Shown piece after piece: positions 10,160 through 22,559 of a stretch of 64,000 nucleotides of DNA (position 1 is its first letter; each line of letters starts with the position of its first letter). Source of the DNA: Megaustenia siamemsis. Lineage: Eukaryota > Mollusca > Gastropoda > Stylommatophora > Ariophantidae. Both the position numbers and the translations under genes were made by a program. Below the pieces are notes generated by a model. The model was not told where the DNA came from. It made no database searches and was given only the letters and a program-made list of their open reading frames with translations. The DNA is taken from contig JAVIAB010000024.1 of the NCBI GenBank assembly GCA_032433765.1, forward strand, positions 13,348,578-13,412,577, written 5' to 3'.

Positions 10160-10300
10160 GTATTCCTGCTGTTCTGTGCGAGGAACACCTGTGCACACGG
10201 CTGCCAGGGAAAAATGGATTAACACGCAAAACTCAGCTCCTAGTCTCTAGGGTCTTCGTCAGAGGTCAAAGCTGGAGAACGCAAAACAAAAATAATAAAT
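10160..10300 (+). repeat. Interspersed repeat family C, copy 1
   Basis: It shares CACACGGCTGCCAGGGAAAAA and GGATTAACACGCAAAA-type sequence with copies at 29335-29527, 31495-31618 and 31735-31915. It is followed by an A-rich AATAAATAAATA tail (10292-10318), suggesting a retroposon. There is no protein. Confidence 0.65.
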
Positions 10301-10609
10301 AAATAAATAAATAAATAATACTACAATTGAAAAATGTTCATAAATGGAAACAAGCAATGTGGAGTTACATGATGATCTTTAGGTTGTTAAGAGGAAGTGA
10401 TTTGGTCGTAAATAGATCATCTGGCTTGGTAAAGACCTTTCGTAAAGGAACTGTGAAAAGAGGGAATGGATGATATAGACAGACAATGAAATGGGATGAT
10501 AATATGACAAAATAGATAGGCATTGACTTTTCAGCATCCAAAATAATGAAATAACGGAATTTGGAGAGATATAGAGAAGATATGAGGAAGATATTTGCAA
10601 TCCATTTCT

Positions 10610-11103
10610 GACAATAGAAAGAAGAAAAAGAGTTCTTAAATGTTATGTAGAGCCAGTCTTATTATATGTATGTGAATCATGGTCAATAGGACAACAGGCA
10701 AGAAAATCACTGGAGTCTGTAGAAATGTGGTTTAATTGGAGCATGTTGAGAATACCATGGACAGCTAAGAAGAGTAATGAAAACGTTCTGAAAAAGGCCA
10801 AAGCAAAAAAGAGCTAATTTCAAATATTAGGAAGAAACAATCATCATTTTTTGGCCATGTAATGAGAAGAGAACATCTGGCATATATTGTAACAACTGGG
10901 AGAATTGAGGGACGAAGAGATAGAGGGAAGCAAAGAGAAAAGATACCAGACAGATTAAGAGAATGGCTTGGCAGAAGGCCAAAAACAGAAATGATAAATA
11001 ACTGTCAAGATCGAAAGTTGTGGAGAGATATGATCACCTACGCCAGCAGGCTTGATACTTGATGATGATGATGATGATGATGATGATAATGATGATGATG
11101 ATA
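10610..11103 (+). mobile_element. LINE family 1, 5'-truncated
   Basis: The C-terminus reads REHLAYIVTTGRIEGRRDRG, then REWLGRRPKTEMINN and YASRLDT with a stop. It is followed by a long GATGAT tail (11059-11103), which makes this the clearest example of the family 1 3' end. Confidence 0.85.
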
Positions 11104-11506
11104 GAGAAGGTTGAAGTCGTTCAGTAGCTCCATAAAATGTCCCCCAGTGCTGTGTGATGCAAATCAAAGGGAAGGAGGCTAAGAAGCAAATGAAGAAAGA
11201 AGAAGAAAGAACAAACAAATATTTGATGCGATGCTTCGATTAGAGCTGCTGTAAAGATATGCAACAAGCTCACAATTGATTGAAGTAGCAGCGAAATCTG
11301 TAGAGTAGAAGAGGGAAACCACGATGTTTTAGTAAAAGCCTAAGACACTAAGACTGCTAAAAGACACAACACTCTACTTTCTCACATATTCGGAATCAGT
11401 TGGAAAACGTACCTCGTAAATAATCAGCTCTTTATTAAAAAAAAGGAAATGTCGATGCGTGTCTGTTGTATGTAATTATATCGTATTAGTTGTTAGCAAC
11501 AATGCT
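11104..11506. other. No gene or repeat recognised
   Basis: Low-complexity A-rich sequence near 11180-11210. Otherwise this looks unique, and I see no convincing exon or RNA gene. Confidence 0.4.
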
Positions 11507-13085
11507 ACCATGTTCTATCAGTTGATCTATGCTAAAATATCTCAGCTGTTCTATGCTACAATTATCTCTCAATTGTTGTTTGTTACAATGATTTCTCAAT
11601 TGATCTATGCTACAATGCTCTCTCAATGATCTATGTTACAATGATCTCTCAATTGTTCTATGTTACAATTATCTTTCAATTCGTTTTCTATTTCACAAGG
11701 ATCTCACAATTGATCTATGCTACAAATATCTCTCACTTGTTCAATGCCACAATGATCTTTCAATTGTTCTATGCTACAATTATCTCTCACTTGTTCTATG
11801 CCACAATGATCTCTCAATTGAATTATAATACAATGATCTTTTAATTGTTCTATGTAACAATGATATCTAAATTGTTCTTCGCCACAAAGACCTCTCACTT
11901 GTTCTATACTACAATGATCTATCAAGTATTCTATGCCAAAATGATCTCTCACTTGATCTATGCCACAATGATATCTCACTTGATCCATGCCACAATGATC
12001 TCTCACTTGATCTATGCCACAATGATCTCTCACTTGATCTATGCCACAATGATCTCTCACTTGATCTATGCCACAATGATCTCTCACTTGATCTATGCCA
12101 CAATGATCTCTCACTTGATCTATGCCACAATGATCTCTCACTGATTTATGCCACAATGATCTCTCACTTGATCTATGCCACAATGATCTCTCACTTGATC
12201 TATGCCACAATGATCTCTCACTTGATCTATGCCACAATGATCTCTCACTTGATCTATGCCACAATGATCTCTCACTTGATCTATGCCACAATGATCTCTC
12301 ACTTGATCTATGCCACAATGATCTCTCACTTGATCCATGCCACAATGATCTCTCACTTGATCTATGCCACAATGATCTCTCACTTGATCTATGCCACAAT
12401 GATCTCTCACTTGATCTATGCCACAATGATCTCTCACTTGATCTATGCCACAATGATCTCTCACTTGATCTATGCAAACAATGATCTCTCACTTGATCTA
12501 TGCCACAATGATCTCTCACTTGATCTATGCCACAATGATCTCTCACTTGATCTATGCCACAATGATCTCTCACTTGATCTATGCCACAATGATCTCTCAC
12601 TTGATCCATGCCACAATGATCTCTCACTTGATCTATGCCACAATGATCTCTCACTTGATCTATGCCACAATGATCTCTCACTTGTCTATGCCACAATGAT
12701 CTTTCACTTGTTCTATGCCACAATGATCTCTCACTTGTTCTGTGCCACAATGATCTCTCACTTGTTCTATACCATATATCCCTCACTTCTTCTATGCCAC
12801 AATGATCTCTCACTTGTTCTATGTCATATATCCCTCACTTGTTCTATGTCACAATGATCTCTCACTTGTTCTATTCCGCAACGATCTCTCAATTATTTGT
12901 GTCACAATGATTTCTCAATTGTTCTATTCCAAAACGATCTAACAATTGTTCTATGTCACAATGATCTCTCAATTGTTCTATTCCAGAATGGTCTCTCAAT
13001 TGATCTATGCCACACAGATATCTCAATTGATCTATGCCTCAATGATCTCTCAATTGTTCTATGTCACAATGATCTCTCAATTGTT
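11507..13085. repeat. 27-bp satellite, array 1 (~58 units)
   Basis: The unit contains TGCCACAATGATCTCTCACT. The core (about 11940-12690) is nearly uniform, while both edges carry older variants (TCAATTGTTCTATG). Because 27 is a multiple of three, both strands show long open frames of nine-residue repeats (for example RDHCGIDQV). Single-base indels at about 12140, 12471 and 12682 shift those frames, so they are not selected as protein. A variant with GATCCATGC occurs at 11983, 12333 and 12604. Confidence 0.95.
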
Positions 13086-13369
13086 GAGGATGAGTGATTG
13101 AGTTTTATTAACTTCTGAGTTATTGCAAGCTTCTGTGCGAGTGAGTTAGTGAATGAGAGATAGAGGTAGTGAGTTAGAAAGTGATTAGGTTATAAGTTCA
13201 GTAATTAAGTGAATAAATAACGTTGAGTATTTGAGTGAGTGAGTAAATGTAACGGTGATTTTTGAGCAACTGAATAAGCGATGTGTTGAGTTTTGCGGGT
13301 AAAGATTGGGAGTGTATGATTGAGTGATTGATTAAGTGACGTATTGTGCGCAGCTGTGATTGTGAATTG

Positions 13370-14560
13370 AATGGGTGACTTAATTAGTGAGTGAGCTAAT
13401 GATGTCGTAAATAGTGAGTGAGCTAATGATGTATTAATTAGTGATTGAGCTAATGATGTCTTAATTAGTGAGTGCGATAATGATGTCTCAATTAGTGAGT
13501 GAGCTAATGATGTCTTAATTAGTGAGTGCGATAATGGTGTCTTAATTAGTGAGTGAGCTAATGATGTCTTATTAGTTAGTGAGCTAAGGATGTCTCAATT
13601 AGTGAGTGAGCTAATGATGTCTTAATTAGTGAGTGCGATAATGATGTCTCAATTAGTAAGTGAGCTAATGATGTCTTATTAGTTAGTGAGCTAAGGATGT
13701 CTCAATTAGTGAGTGAGCTAATGATGTCTTAATTAGTGAGTGCGATAATGATGTCTTAATTAGTGAGTGAGCTAATGATGTCTCAATTAGTGAGTGAGCT
13801 AATGATGTCTTAATTAGTGAGTGAGATAATGATGTCTTAATTAGTAAGTGAGCTAATGATGTCGTAAATAGTGAGTGAGCTAATGATGTCGTAAATAGTG
13901 AGTGAGCTAATGATGTCTTAATTAGTAAGTGAGCTAATGATGTCTTAATTAGTAAGTGAGCTAATGATGTCTTAATTAGTAAGTGAGCTAATGATGTCTT
14001 AATTAGTAAGTGAGCTAATGATGTCTTAATTAGTGAGTGAGCTAATGATGTCGTAAATAGTGAGTGAGCAAATGATGTCTTAAATAGTGAGTGCGATAAT
14101 GATGTCTTAAATAGTGAGTGAGCTAATGATGTCTTAATTAGTAAGTGAGCTAATGATGTCTTAAATAGTGAGTGCGATAATGATGTCTTAATTAGTGAGT
14201 GAGCTAATGATGTCTTAATTAGTGAGTGCGATAATGATGTCTTAATTAGTGAGTGAACTAATGATGTCTTAATTAGTGAGTGAGCTAATGATGTCTTAAT
14301 TAGTGAGTGAGCTAATGATGTCTTAATTAGTGAGTGAGCCAATGATGTCTTAAATAGTGAGTGAGCTAATGATGTCTTAATTAGTGAGTGCGATAATGAT
14401 GTCTTAATTAGTGAGTGATCTAATGATGTCTTAATTAGTGAGTGAGCTAATGATGTCTTAATTAGTGAGTGAGATAATGATGTCTAAATTGTGAGTGAGC
14501 TAATGATATCTAAATGGTGAGTGAGTTAATGATGTGTTAATGGTGAGTGAGCTAATGATT
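13370..14560. repeat. 27-bp satellite, array 2 (~44 units)
   Basis: The unit contains GTGAGTGAGCTAATGATGTC and TTAATTA. It shares the AATGATNTCTCAATT half-unit with array 1 variants, in the same register. The minus strand shows an open frame of KTSLAHSLI repeats, a by-product of the period. The transition 13086-13369 is a degenerate GTGAGT-rich version. Confidence 0.95.
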
Positions 14561-14679
14561 CAGAAAGTAGATTAGAGTAAACAGGAGTGAATGAATAAAT
14601 AAACGATGGCTTCAATACGCGAAAGAGTTATCTCATTGGAAATTGAGACTGCGAATGAATGCTAGTAAGTGTGTAAAGC

Positions 14680-16370
14680 AGTTTGTGAGTCAGGTAATGA
14701 GTGACTATGTGAATGACTGTGTGTTGGTGAGTGAGTGTGTGAGTCAGGTAATGAGTGACTATGTGAATGATTTGGTATTGGTGAGTGAGTATGTGAGTCA
14801 GGTAATGAGTGACTATGTGAATGACTGTGTGTTGGTGAGTGAGTGTGTGAGTCAGGTAATGAGTGACTATGTGAATGATTGGGTGTTGGTGAGTGAGTGT
14901 GTGAGTCAGGTAATGAGTGACTATGTGAATGACTGTGTGTTGGTGAGTGAGTGTGTGAGTCAGGTAATGAGTGACTATGTGAATGACTGGGTGCTGGTGA
15001 GTGGTGTGTGAGTCAGGTAATGAGTGACTATGTGAATGATTGGGTGTTGGTGAGAGAGTGTGTGAGTCAGGTAATGAGTGACTATGTGAATGACTGTGTG
15101 TTGGTGAGTGAGTGTGTGAGTCAGGTAATGAGTGACTATGTGAATGACTGGGTGCTGGTGAGTGGGTGTGTGAGTCAGGTAATGAGTGACTATGTGAATG
15201 ATTGGGTGTTGGTGAGAGAGTGTGTGAGTCAGGTAATGAGTGGCTATGTGAATGACTGTGTGGGCGTGAGTGAGTATGTTACTCAGGTAATGAGTGACTA
15301 TGAGTATGAATATTGTGGGAGTGAGTGGGTGGGTCAAGTAATGTGTGACTATGTGAATGACTGAGTGTGGGAGTGAGTGGGTGGGTCAAGTAATGTGTGA
15401 CTATGTGAATGACTGGTGTGGGTGTGAGTGAGTGTGTGAGTCAGTTAATGGGTGACTATGTGAATGACTGTGTGCGGAGTGAGTGAGAATGTGAGTCAGG
15501 TAATGAATGACTATACAAATGACTGTGTGTGGGAGTGAGTAAGAATGTGAGTCAGGTAATGAGTGACTATTTGAATTAATGTGTGTGGGAGTGGGTGATT
15601 ATGTGAGTCAGGTAATGAGTGACTATGTCAATGACTGAGTGTGGGAGTGAGTGACTGTGTGAGTCAAGTATTGGGTGACTATGTCAATGACTGTGTGTGG
15701 GAGTGAGTGAGTACGTGAATTAGGTAATGAGTGACTATTTTAATGACTGTGTGTGTGGGAGTGGGTGCGTATGTGAGTCATGTAATGAGTGACTATGTCA
15801 ATGAGTGAGTGTGGGAGTGTGTGAGTCTGGTAATGGGTGGCTATGTGAATGACTGTGAGTAAGAGGGAGTGAGTATGTAGTTCAGGTAGTGAGTGACTAT
15901 GTGAAGGACTGGGTGTGGATGAGTGAGTGTTTGAGTCAGGTAATGGGTGACTATGTGAAGAAATGAGTGTGGGAGTGAGTATGTGAGTCAGGTAATGAGT
16001 GACTGTGTAAATGACTGTGTGTGGGAGTGAGTGAGTATTTGGGTCAGGCAATGAGTGACTATGTGAATGACTGTGTGTGAGAGTGATGAGTATTTGGGTC
16101 AGCTAATGAGTGATTATTTGAATGACTGGGCGTGAGTGAGTATGTGGGTCAGCTAATGAGTGCTTATGTGAATGACTGTGTGTGGATGAGTGAGTGTGTG
16201 AGACAGGTAACGGTGTGACTACGTGAATGACTGGATGTGGGAGTGAGTGGGTGTGTTAATCAGGTAATGAGTGACTATGTGAATGACTGTGTGTCGGATT
16301 GAGTGAGTGTGTGAGTCAGGTAATGATGGGACTACGTGAATGACTGAGTGTGGGAGTGGGTCCGTAAGAG
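14680..16370. repeat. 54-bp satellite, array 3 (~30 units, decaying rightwards)
   Basis: The unit contains GTGAGTCAGGTAATGAGTGA, and 54 is twice the period of arrays 1 and 2. Units are regular to about 15250 and then vary in length. Open frames of 18-residue repeats appear on both strands and are not considered genes. Confidence 0.95.
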
Positions 16371-16424
16371 GGCAGTCAGACATGTAAACACGTGTGTAAG
16401 TGTGAGTACAAAGTGCATCGCTAA

Positions 16425-16750
16425 TCATCATCATCATCTTCATTAAGTGCCGTCTCCGCAACGAAGGTTGGCAACCATGGATCACCATTCAACTCTGTTT
16501 CTTGCTCTGATGGTGCAGGTTGTCATAGATTGACTTGTCCATCTTTTGATGTTACTCGTCCATGTTAGTCTTGGTCTGCCTCTGATTATTATACCTTGTA
16601 TTTTCCCTTCCAGTATTACTTTTAGTATGATGTTGTGTCTTTCAACGTGTCCCCAAAATTGCATTTGTCTTGTTCTAATTGTATTTTAGTAATTCTCTTT
16701 TTTTTTTAATTTTAGTTGTTTTAAAACTTCATCGTTTGTTTTCTTGACTA
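16425..16750 (-). mobile_element. LINE family 2 3' end
   Basis: The minus strand encodes FWGHVERHNIILKVILEGK and RPRLTWTSNIKRWTSQ. The (CAT)n tail is at the left, directly after the decayed satellite. Confidence 0.8.
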
Positions 16751-16910
16751 AACGAGTCAGCAAAATCTTAAATTAACCAAGGTATCATTGCGCCTCTCAT
16801 AACTGATTTAGCTATAACGTCAACTATAACTTCGAGTATGTGTGTTGAGAAACATTTATATACAACATCATGAACATATGTACATCATATGTTCATATTC
16901 TTATTCTCAG

Positions 16911-16931
16911 ATCACTGAATATACACGTTCT
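16911..16931 (+). CDS. Candidate microexon 2 (21 bp, ITEYTRS)
   Basis: A strong acceptor (ATATTCTTATTCTCAG) and the donor GTAAGTCTATG enclose 21 bp open in phase 0. It lies in sequence (16751-17104) without recognised repeats. Confidence 0.55.
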
Positions 16932-17726
16932 GTAAGTCTATGATATATGATGTATGTAGATCAGATTGTGAAAACATAAACCACTCAACTCATATTTATG
17001 TTCTACAAGGCAACCACTTCATTTAAATAATAAAAACTTAACGTTGATGAGAATGATATTTTCATGATTTCACTGGCTCCAATATTAGTAACATCAATTT
17101 GAATTTCAATGTTGAGCCAAACAAATATGACTAATACCAAGAAGGAATTTGAAGAACAAAAATTTGAATTTAGGAAAAAAAAACAGTGGGACAAAAGAAG
17201 CTATGTTCTGCATGAGGTCATTAATCGAGAAGAGCAATTAAGTAAATATATGCCTGCTTTATATACCACACCAAAGCTTTTGATAGAATACATCACAGAC
17301 AACGTATAGACTGCCTAAAAGATATAAATCTAGATGACACAGATATACAACTGTTATGTAACTTATACTGGGAGCAAACAACAATAATAAAAAAAGAACA
17401 AAGAGAACTCTACACCCATTGATATAAAAAGAGGAGTAAGACAAGGATGCATCCTATCACCAAGCTTGTTCAATCTATACACTGAGCAAATCTTTAAAAA
17501 CATCACAGAAATGCCAGGCCTAAACATTAATGGGAAGATAATCAATAACCTAAGTTAAGCTGATGACACTGTATTACGAGCAGACAATCCTAAAGATCTA
17601 CAACAATTAGTTAATGAAGAAAAAGCATGGCAAGCAAACAATTGGAATAGATATGAGTATCAAAAAGGACAAACTATGATTATAAACTAAGATAATACTC
17701 AGAAACTACATTGAAAGAAAAAAGAA

Positions 17727-18052
17727 AGTAAAGTACGAGACTTGAATCGGTGTCTCAGAACGCGGGGTTTTCACCCATATGTTCTCGACCACCTTTGTGG
17801 AAGTGTTCGGAGACTTTGGATAGTGTTGCCTCAAGCATTGAAACTCACGATGCGAGGCGGCATTCCTCACCTACCTTCCCAGAGTGCTACACACTGGTAC
17901 CCATTTCTGCCAGCGGCTGGGTCGATCGCGGGGATATTTTTCCAACCACGATTACAAGTCACACTGCCTCTAGCGGGAATCGAACACGAGTTTGTCCAAG
18001 CGTCGCTAACTCAGTCCGGTGATTTTACCTACTAGGATACGGAGGTCTCACA
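17727..18052 (-). mobile_element. SINE 2, tRNA-derived, full-length-like
   Basis: On the minus strand a tRNA-like head carries the B-box-like GTGTTCGATTCCC (about 17985). A ~230-bp body follows, including CCAGCCGCTGGCAGAAATGG, and it ends CTCGTACTTTACTTTC. A second, head-truncated copy is at 55923-56158. The tail TACTTTACTTT is shared with SINE 1. Confidence 0.7.
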
Positions 18053-18286
18053 AGTGGATACAATGTTGAAGGAATAGATCTGGGGACAGTCCAGAGCTAC
18101 AACTACCTTGGACATACTATAACCAGTGATGGGAAATGTACAACTGAAAAAAAAAAAATTAGGAATAAAATGGGGAAAAAACGAATGTTAATGCTATGAA
18201 AAAAAATATACTAAAATCAAAACAAAAAACACCAGGGCTAAAACTAAGAATAGCAACGTGTTATATCTTCTCAATAAGATGCAGAA

Positions 18287-18566
18287 GATAATTTCCAATA
18301 TTAGGAAGAAACAATCATCACTTGTTGGCCATGTAACAAGAAGTGAACAGCTGGAATATATTGTAACAACTGGAATATATTGTAACAACTGGGAAAATTG
18401 AGGGACGAAGAGATAGAGGGAAGCAAAGAGAAAAAATACAAGACAGCCTGAGAGAATGGCTTGGCAGAAGGTCAACAGCAGAAAGGATAAAGAACTGTCG
18501 AGATCGAAAGTTGTGGTGAGACATGAAACCTACGCCAGCAGCCCGGTACTTGATGATGATGATGAT
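18287..18566 (+). mobile_element. LINE family 1 nested in family 2
   Basis: A family 1 C-terminus ending in GATGATGATG is flanked by GATGCAGAA at 18278-18286 and 18567-18575, a 9-bp TSD. The first 40 bp contain a small duplication of CTGGAATATATTGTAACAAC. Confidence 0.8.
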
Positions 18567-18989
18567 GATGCAGAAACATGGACCCAGAAAATGGAAGCCT
18601 TTGAAATGTAAATATTTAGAGAAAAGAAAGAATTAAATGCAAAGTAAAGGAAACAATCGATGAAGTCTTAAAACAACTAAACATGAAAAGAGGACTTCTA
18701 AACACAAATCAAACAGGACTGATGAGATTTTTGGGGCATGTTAAAAGACACAGCAGCCTACTAAAACTATTGTTGGAAGGGAAAATACAAGGCAAAAGAA
18801 GCGGAGGCAGACCAAGACTAGCATGGGCGAGTTACATCAAAAGATGGGCATGTCAGACTATGACAATCTGCGCCATCAAAGGGAGAGACAGACCGGAATG
18901 ACGCTCCAGTGTAGCCAACATTCGATACGGAGACGGCACTTATTGATGATGATGTTGTCTAATAAACGTAAGGAACATGGGAATAGACA

Positions 18990-19475
18990 TATAAGAAATA
19001 TATGTCGATGTCAATATATGTGAGAAGGAGAGTACATCGGTGCTATATAGAGCCAATTCTGATCTATGGAAGCGAATCATGGACAACTGATAAAAATATA
19101 AAAAGACGATTAGAGACCACAGAGACGGGGTTTCTCAGAATAATGTTGAAAGTTCCCTGGACAGTTAAAAACACCAACGAGGAAATTCTCAAAAAATCCT
19201 CATAGAGGCTAACACAAAAAGGGTTTTCTGAAGAAAAAAAAATATTAGAAAATCAACATTTTTTCGGGCACATCATGAGAAGAGGAAAGTTTGAATACTT
19301 GGCTACAACTGGCAAAATACAAGGAGAAATCGCGGACGACAAAGAGAGAAAATACTGGATTGCTTGGTGTCATGGCATGGAAAACAATCAACAACAGAAC
19401 TGATACGATGCACTGTAGATAGAAGATTGTGGAAGGACATGATCGCCTACGCCAACCGGTATGGCACATGATGAT
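18990..19475 (+). mobile_element. LINE family 3, 5'-truncated
   Basis: It encodes RRRVHRCYIEPILIYGSESW, then frame-shifted KFEYLATTGKI and WHGMENNQQQN-type C-terminal pieces, ending GATGATGAC. It is inactive because of frameshifts near 19200 and 19330. Confidence 0.75.
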
Positions 19476-19567
19476 GACTAGAGTAAGAAAACAATTGTAA
19501 GAAGGAAGAAAGAGAAGGAATACTTTCATATTAATTTCCTAACATAAATATGACGATATTTTCTCAG

Positions 19568-19597
19568 ATGAGGGAATCGTTTGAAGTATTTCTGACA
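19568..19597 (+). CDS. Candidate microexon 3 (30 bp, MRESFEVFLT)
   Basis: The acceptor ACGATATTTTCTCAG and donor GTAAGTAACG enclose 30 bp. Phase 0 is open while the other two phases contain stops, so only a phase 0 reading fits. It lies in a ~100-bp gap between two family 3 LINEs. Confidence 0.6.
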
Positions 19598-19620
19598 GTA
19601 AGTAACGTTCTTTATAGTTG

Positions 19621-20255
19621 ATCATCATCATCATATACCATGCCGGCTGGCGTAGCCGATCATGTCCCTCCACAATCTTCTATCTACAGTGCATTGTATC
19701 AGTTCTGTTGTTGACTGTTTTCCATGCCATGCCACCAAGCTATCCAGTATTTTCTCTCTTTGTCGTCCGCGATCTCTCTTTCCTTTTATTTTGCCAGTTG
19801 TAACCAAGTATTACAACTTTCCTCTTCTCATGATGTGCCCGAAAAATGTTGATTGCTTCTTTCTGATGTTTTTTAAGAGCTCCCTTTTTGTGTTGACCTC
19901 TTTGAGAACTTCCTTATTGGTCTTTTTAGTTGTCCAGGGAACTTTAAACATTCTTCTGAGAAATCCATCTCTGTGGCCTCTAATCGTCTTTTCATTTGTT
20001 TGTCTACTGTCCATGATTCGCTTCCATAGGTCAGAATTGGGTCTATATAGCACCTATGAACTCTCTTTCTCATTTTTATTGACATAGATTTGTTGCATAA
20101 GATATTTTTCATTTTCTGAAATGCTATTTTGGCCTGAGCTATTCTGCTTTTAATTTCTGTGTTGCATCTCCCATCTGATGTTATTATTGTGCCCAAGTAT
20201 TTGTAGTTGATGGGAATAACTAAATAAGTAACAAATCTATTCATTTTGTTTAATG
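19621..20255 (-). mobile_element. LINE family 3
   Basis: The minus strand encodes NYKYLGTIITSDGRCNTEIK, KRVHRCYIDPILTYGSESW, then the C-terminus to the (CAT)n tail at 19621-19632. It is one of the longer family 3 copies but frame-broken near 19920. Confidence 0.8.
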
Positions 20256-20287
20256 TCGAATTTTTTCTTTAACTACATTGCTATTAA

Positions 20288-20694
20288 TGGCCATGCAAAC
20301 ATGGACATTAGACAAGAAAACAGAACAGAAAAATTGAAGCCTTTGAAATGTGGATTTATAGAATTGGTAGAATTGGATGGAAGGAAAAGAAAACAAACGA
20401 TGAAGTCTTAAAACAACTAAAAATAAAAGAGAACTACTAAATACAATTAAGACAAGACAAATGAAATTGTTGGGACACGTTGAAAGACACAACAGCCTAC
20501 TAAAAGTAATATTGGAAGGAAAAATACAAGGTAAAAGAGGCAGAGGCAGACCAAGACTAACATGGACGATAACATCAAAAGATGGACAAGTTAATGTATG
20601 ACAACCTGCACCATCAAGCAAGAAACAGAGTGGAATAGCGATCCATGGTAGCCAATCTTCGTTACGGAGACGACACTCGATGATGATGATGATG
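20288..20694 (+). mobile_element. LINE family 2 with TSD
   Basis: Truncated family 2 C-terminus (RIGWKEKKTNDEVLKQLK, then GHVERHNSLLKVILEGK), tail GATGATGATGATG. The flanks at 20275-20287 and 20695-20707 match at 12 of 13 positions (ACATTGCWATTAA). Confidence 0.85.
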
Positions 20695-21070
20695 ACATTG
20701 CAATTAACCGAACTATTAATTATATAAATGTGAGTCCCTTTATTCGCAGTCCACACTAGACAGCAAATGCTGGGAACAGAATCCAGTCGTAGTCGATGCG
20801 AAAGTTGACGCATTTATCACAGACTAGGAAGATGCAGTCATCTATATAAACGGATACGTTTAACGACACCAAAGAAGATACGTGGGCATATACAGCACGC
20901 TCTGCAGGCAAAACAGTGAAAGAAGACAGCGGTGCGTACGTTATGACCACGAGTAGTATGATGATGGTGGGTATTGCAGTGACTAGTGTAGAAGAGTAGA
21001 CACGGGTGTCTGCAGAATGTTCTACGTCCATTTCGGTTTGCATCACTATGAATATAGATAAAATCATCAT

Positions 21071-21600
21071 CATCATCAAGTACCGGGCCTGTTGGCGTAG
21101 ATGATCATGTCTCTCCACAACTTTCGATCACGACCGTTATTTATCATTTCTGTTGTTGACCTTCTGCCAAGCCATTCTCTTAGGCTATCTGGAATTATTT
21201 TCTCTTCGCTTCCCTCTATCTCTTAGGCCCTCAATTTTTCCAGTTGTTCCCTTCTCATTACATGGCCAAAAAGGATGGTTGTTTCTTTTATTGGAAACTA
21301 GCTCTCTCTTTGCTTTGGCCTCTTTCAGAACGTTTGCATTACTCTTCTTAGTTGTCCATGGTATTCTCAACATTCCTCTGTAAAACAACATTTCTACAGA
21401 CTCCAGTAATTTTCTTGTCTGTTGCCATATTGTCCATGATTCTCATCCATATGTTAAGACTGCTCTGCATAACACTTAAGAACTATTTTTCTTTGTTTCT
21501 TTTGTCAAAATAGATTGTGTAGTATCTTCCTCATTTTTGGAAAGCTGATTTTGTCTGATCCATTCTGCATCTCACCTCTTTTGTACATCTTTCGTCTGAG
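21071..21600 (-). mobile_element. LINE family 1
   Basis: The minus strand shows AKRELVSNKRNNH, a mutated REWLGRRST region and the (CAT)n tail at 21066-21077. Upstream it reaches the same truncation region as the copy at 42073-42662. Confidence 0.75.
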
Positions 21601-21830
21601 GTTAACACCAACAAAAAATGAGGAACATATAATGTGGACAACAAAACCCTGTAGCTGTTGAAGTAGAGGTTCAGGCTTTGGTCTATAACAAACATTTACT
21701 TGAAGGTGAAGCACTGATTTACACCGATGGATCTGTCATTCGGCACAGCCGGAGCACGTGGTCACTCACAGCCCAGGTCTGAGGAAGAACGATAAAGGAG
21801 GAATGCTTTCGCGGTAACTACCAGCAAGTT

Positions 21831-22085
21831 GGGAGCCGTGATAGCTCAGTGGTTAGTGAACTGGACTACGAAAGACAAGAGGTAGGTTCGATCCCAATCG
21901 ACGGCTTCCGGGTTCACCCAGCCTTAAATGGATACCGGATTTTTTCTGGGATAGCAAAGCGGCACGGGCGTAATACTGACCATATTATCCCAAAAAATCA
22001 TGTGCTGAATTCTGTAAAATGTATGGTTACTAACACCATATTCCCTATACGCCACTTGGCGTGACGGGGGTACTTTACCTTCCTT
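21831..22085 (+). mobile_element. SINE 1, tRNA-derived, full-length-like
   Basis: It begins GGGAGCCGTGATAGCTCAG. It contains an internal pol III A box (TAGCTCAGTGGTTAG), a B box (GGTTCGATCCC) about 35 bp on, and a ~170-bp body. It ends GACGGGGGTACTTTACCTT. The tRNA-like part contains GACTACGAAAG, which may point to tRNA-Arg(ACG) origin (inference). Other copies are at 32349, 36507 (minus), 38126 (partial), 39112 (minus), 39679 (minus), 58692 and 63637. Confidence 0.85.
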
Positions 22086-22189
22086 CACTCCCAGTAGTTT
22101 GACAATGGAGATCATGGGAGTACCTGAAGCGATGACCTGATTAGAAACAAAATCTTTTAATCAAGTGTGTTTTCTGAGTGATTCGATGA

Positions 22190-22559
22190 GTGGCCCAGGA
22201 AAATGGAAGGGGGCTCGGTGGCACGAAGGCAGTGGTTGATGTCAATAAATAATTCAGGTCTGATTGGGAGCTGTTTCATCTTCGTTCCTGGACTCCTGGG
22301 GTGAGAGGAAGCGTAGAGCTGACGTCGTAGTTAGAAAATCTACCGTGGATGGTGGGCGGGCAATGGACAGAACTGACGTTCTGGATGCCCACAGGAAAGC
22401 AGGGGGCGCTGATGATTTAGTATATGATCTTAGATCTAAAACCATGGTTACATTGCATGAACATCAGGTCAAAACCTGTGTTAGGATTTGGCGCTAAAAA
22501 CGATGTCCTAATATCATCAAGCGCTATACATAAAAAAAAAAAACAATTATCATTTCCGA
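22190..22559. other. Unexplained sequence, somewhat GC-richer
   Basis: It carries short open frames on both strands but no recognisable domain. Positions 22260-22500 have higher GC and few stops in one plus frame (starting GAVSSSFLDSWGERKRRADV). This may be an old coding remnant of a mobile element. It has no clear partner in the window. Confidence 0.3.

Larger units (their letters stand above)
17105..18960 (+). mobile_element. LINE family 2, interrupted by SINE 2 and a family 1 LINE
   Basis: Its parts (17105-17726, 18053-18286 and 18567-18960) read in order through the RT domain: an FEFRKK region, RGVRQGCILSPSLFNLYT, a mutated active-site region with a stop near 17558, then ETWTQKMEAF and GHVKRHSSLLKLLLEGK. 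It is a dead copy that received two later insertions. Confidence 0.8.

Noticed and set aside
11704..12813. Long minus-strand open frame of nine-residue repeats (369 residues)
   Set aside because: It exists only because the satellite period is 27 bp. Equivalent frames are open on the other strand, and single-base indels shift the repeat without consequence.
13113..13133. A further 21-bp microexon (LLQASVR) before GTGAGT
   Set aside because: The acceptor is CTGAG (a rare GAG type) and the surrounding sequence is saturated with GTGAGT from the satellite, so the donor is not informative.
21750..21775. Minus-strand 9-bp microexon (acceptor TCTTCCTCAG, donor GTGAGTG)
   Set aside because: It is isolated on the opposite strand and too short to judge. 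I kept it only as a negative control for the plus-strand series.
21831..21900. tRNA gene
   Set aside because: A and B boxes are present, but the cloverleaf is broken and the same unit with a long body recurs eight times, so it is a SINE.
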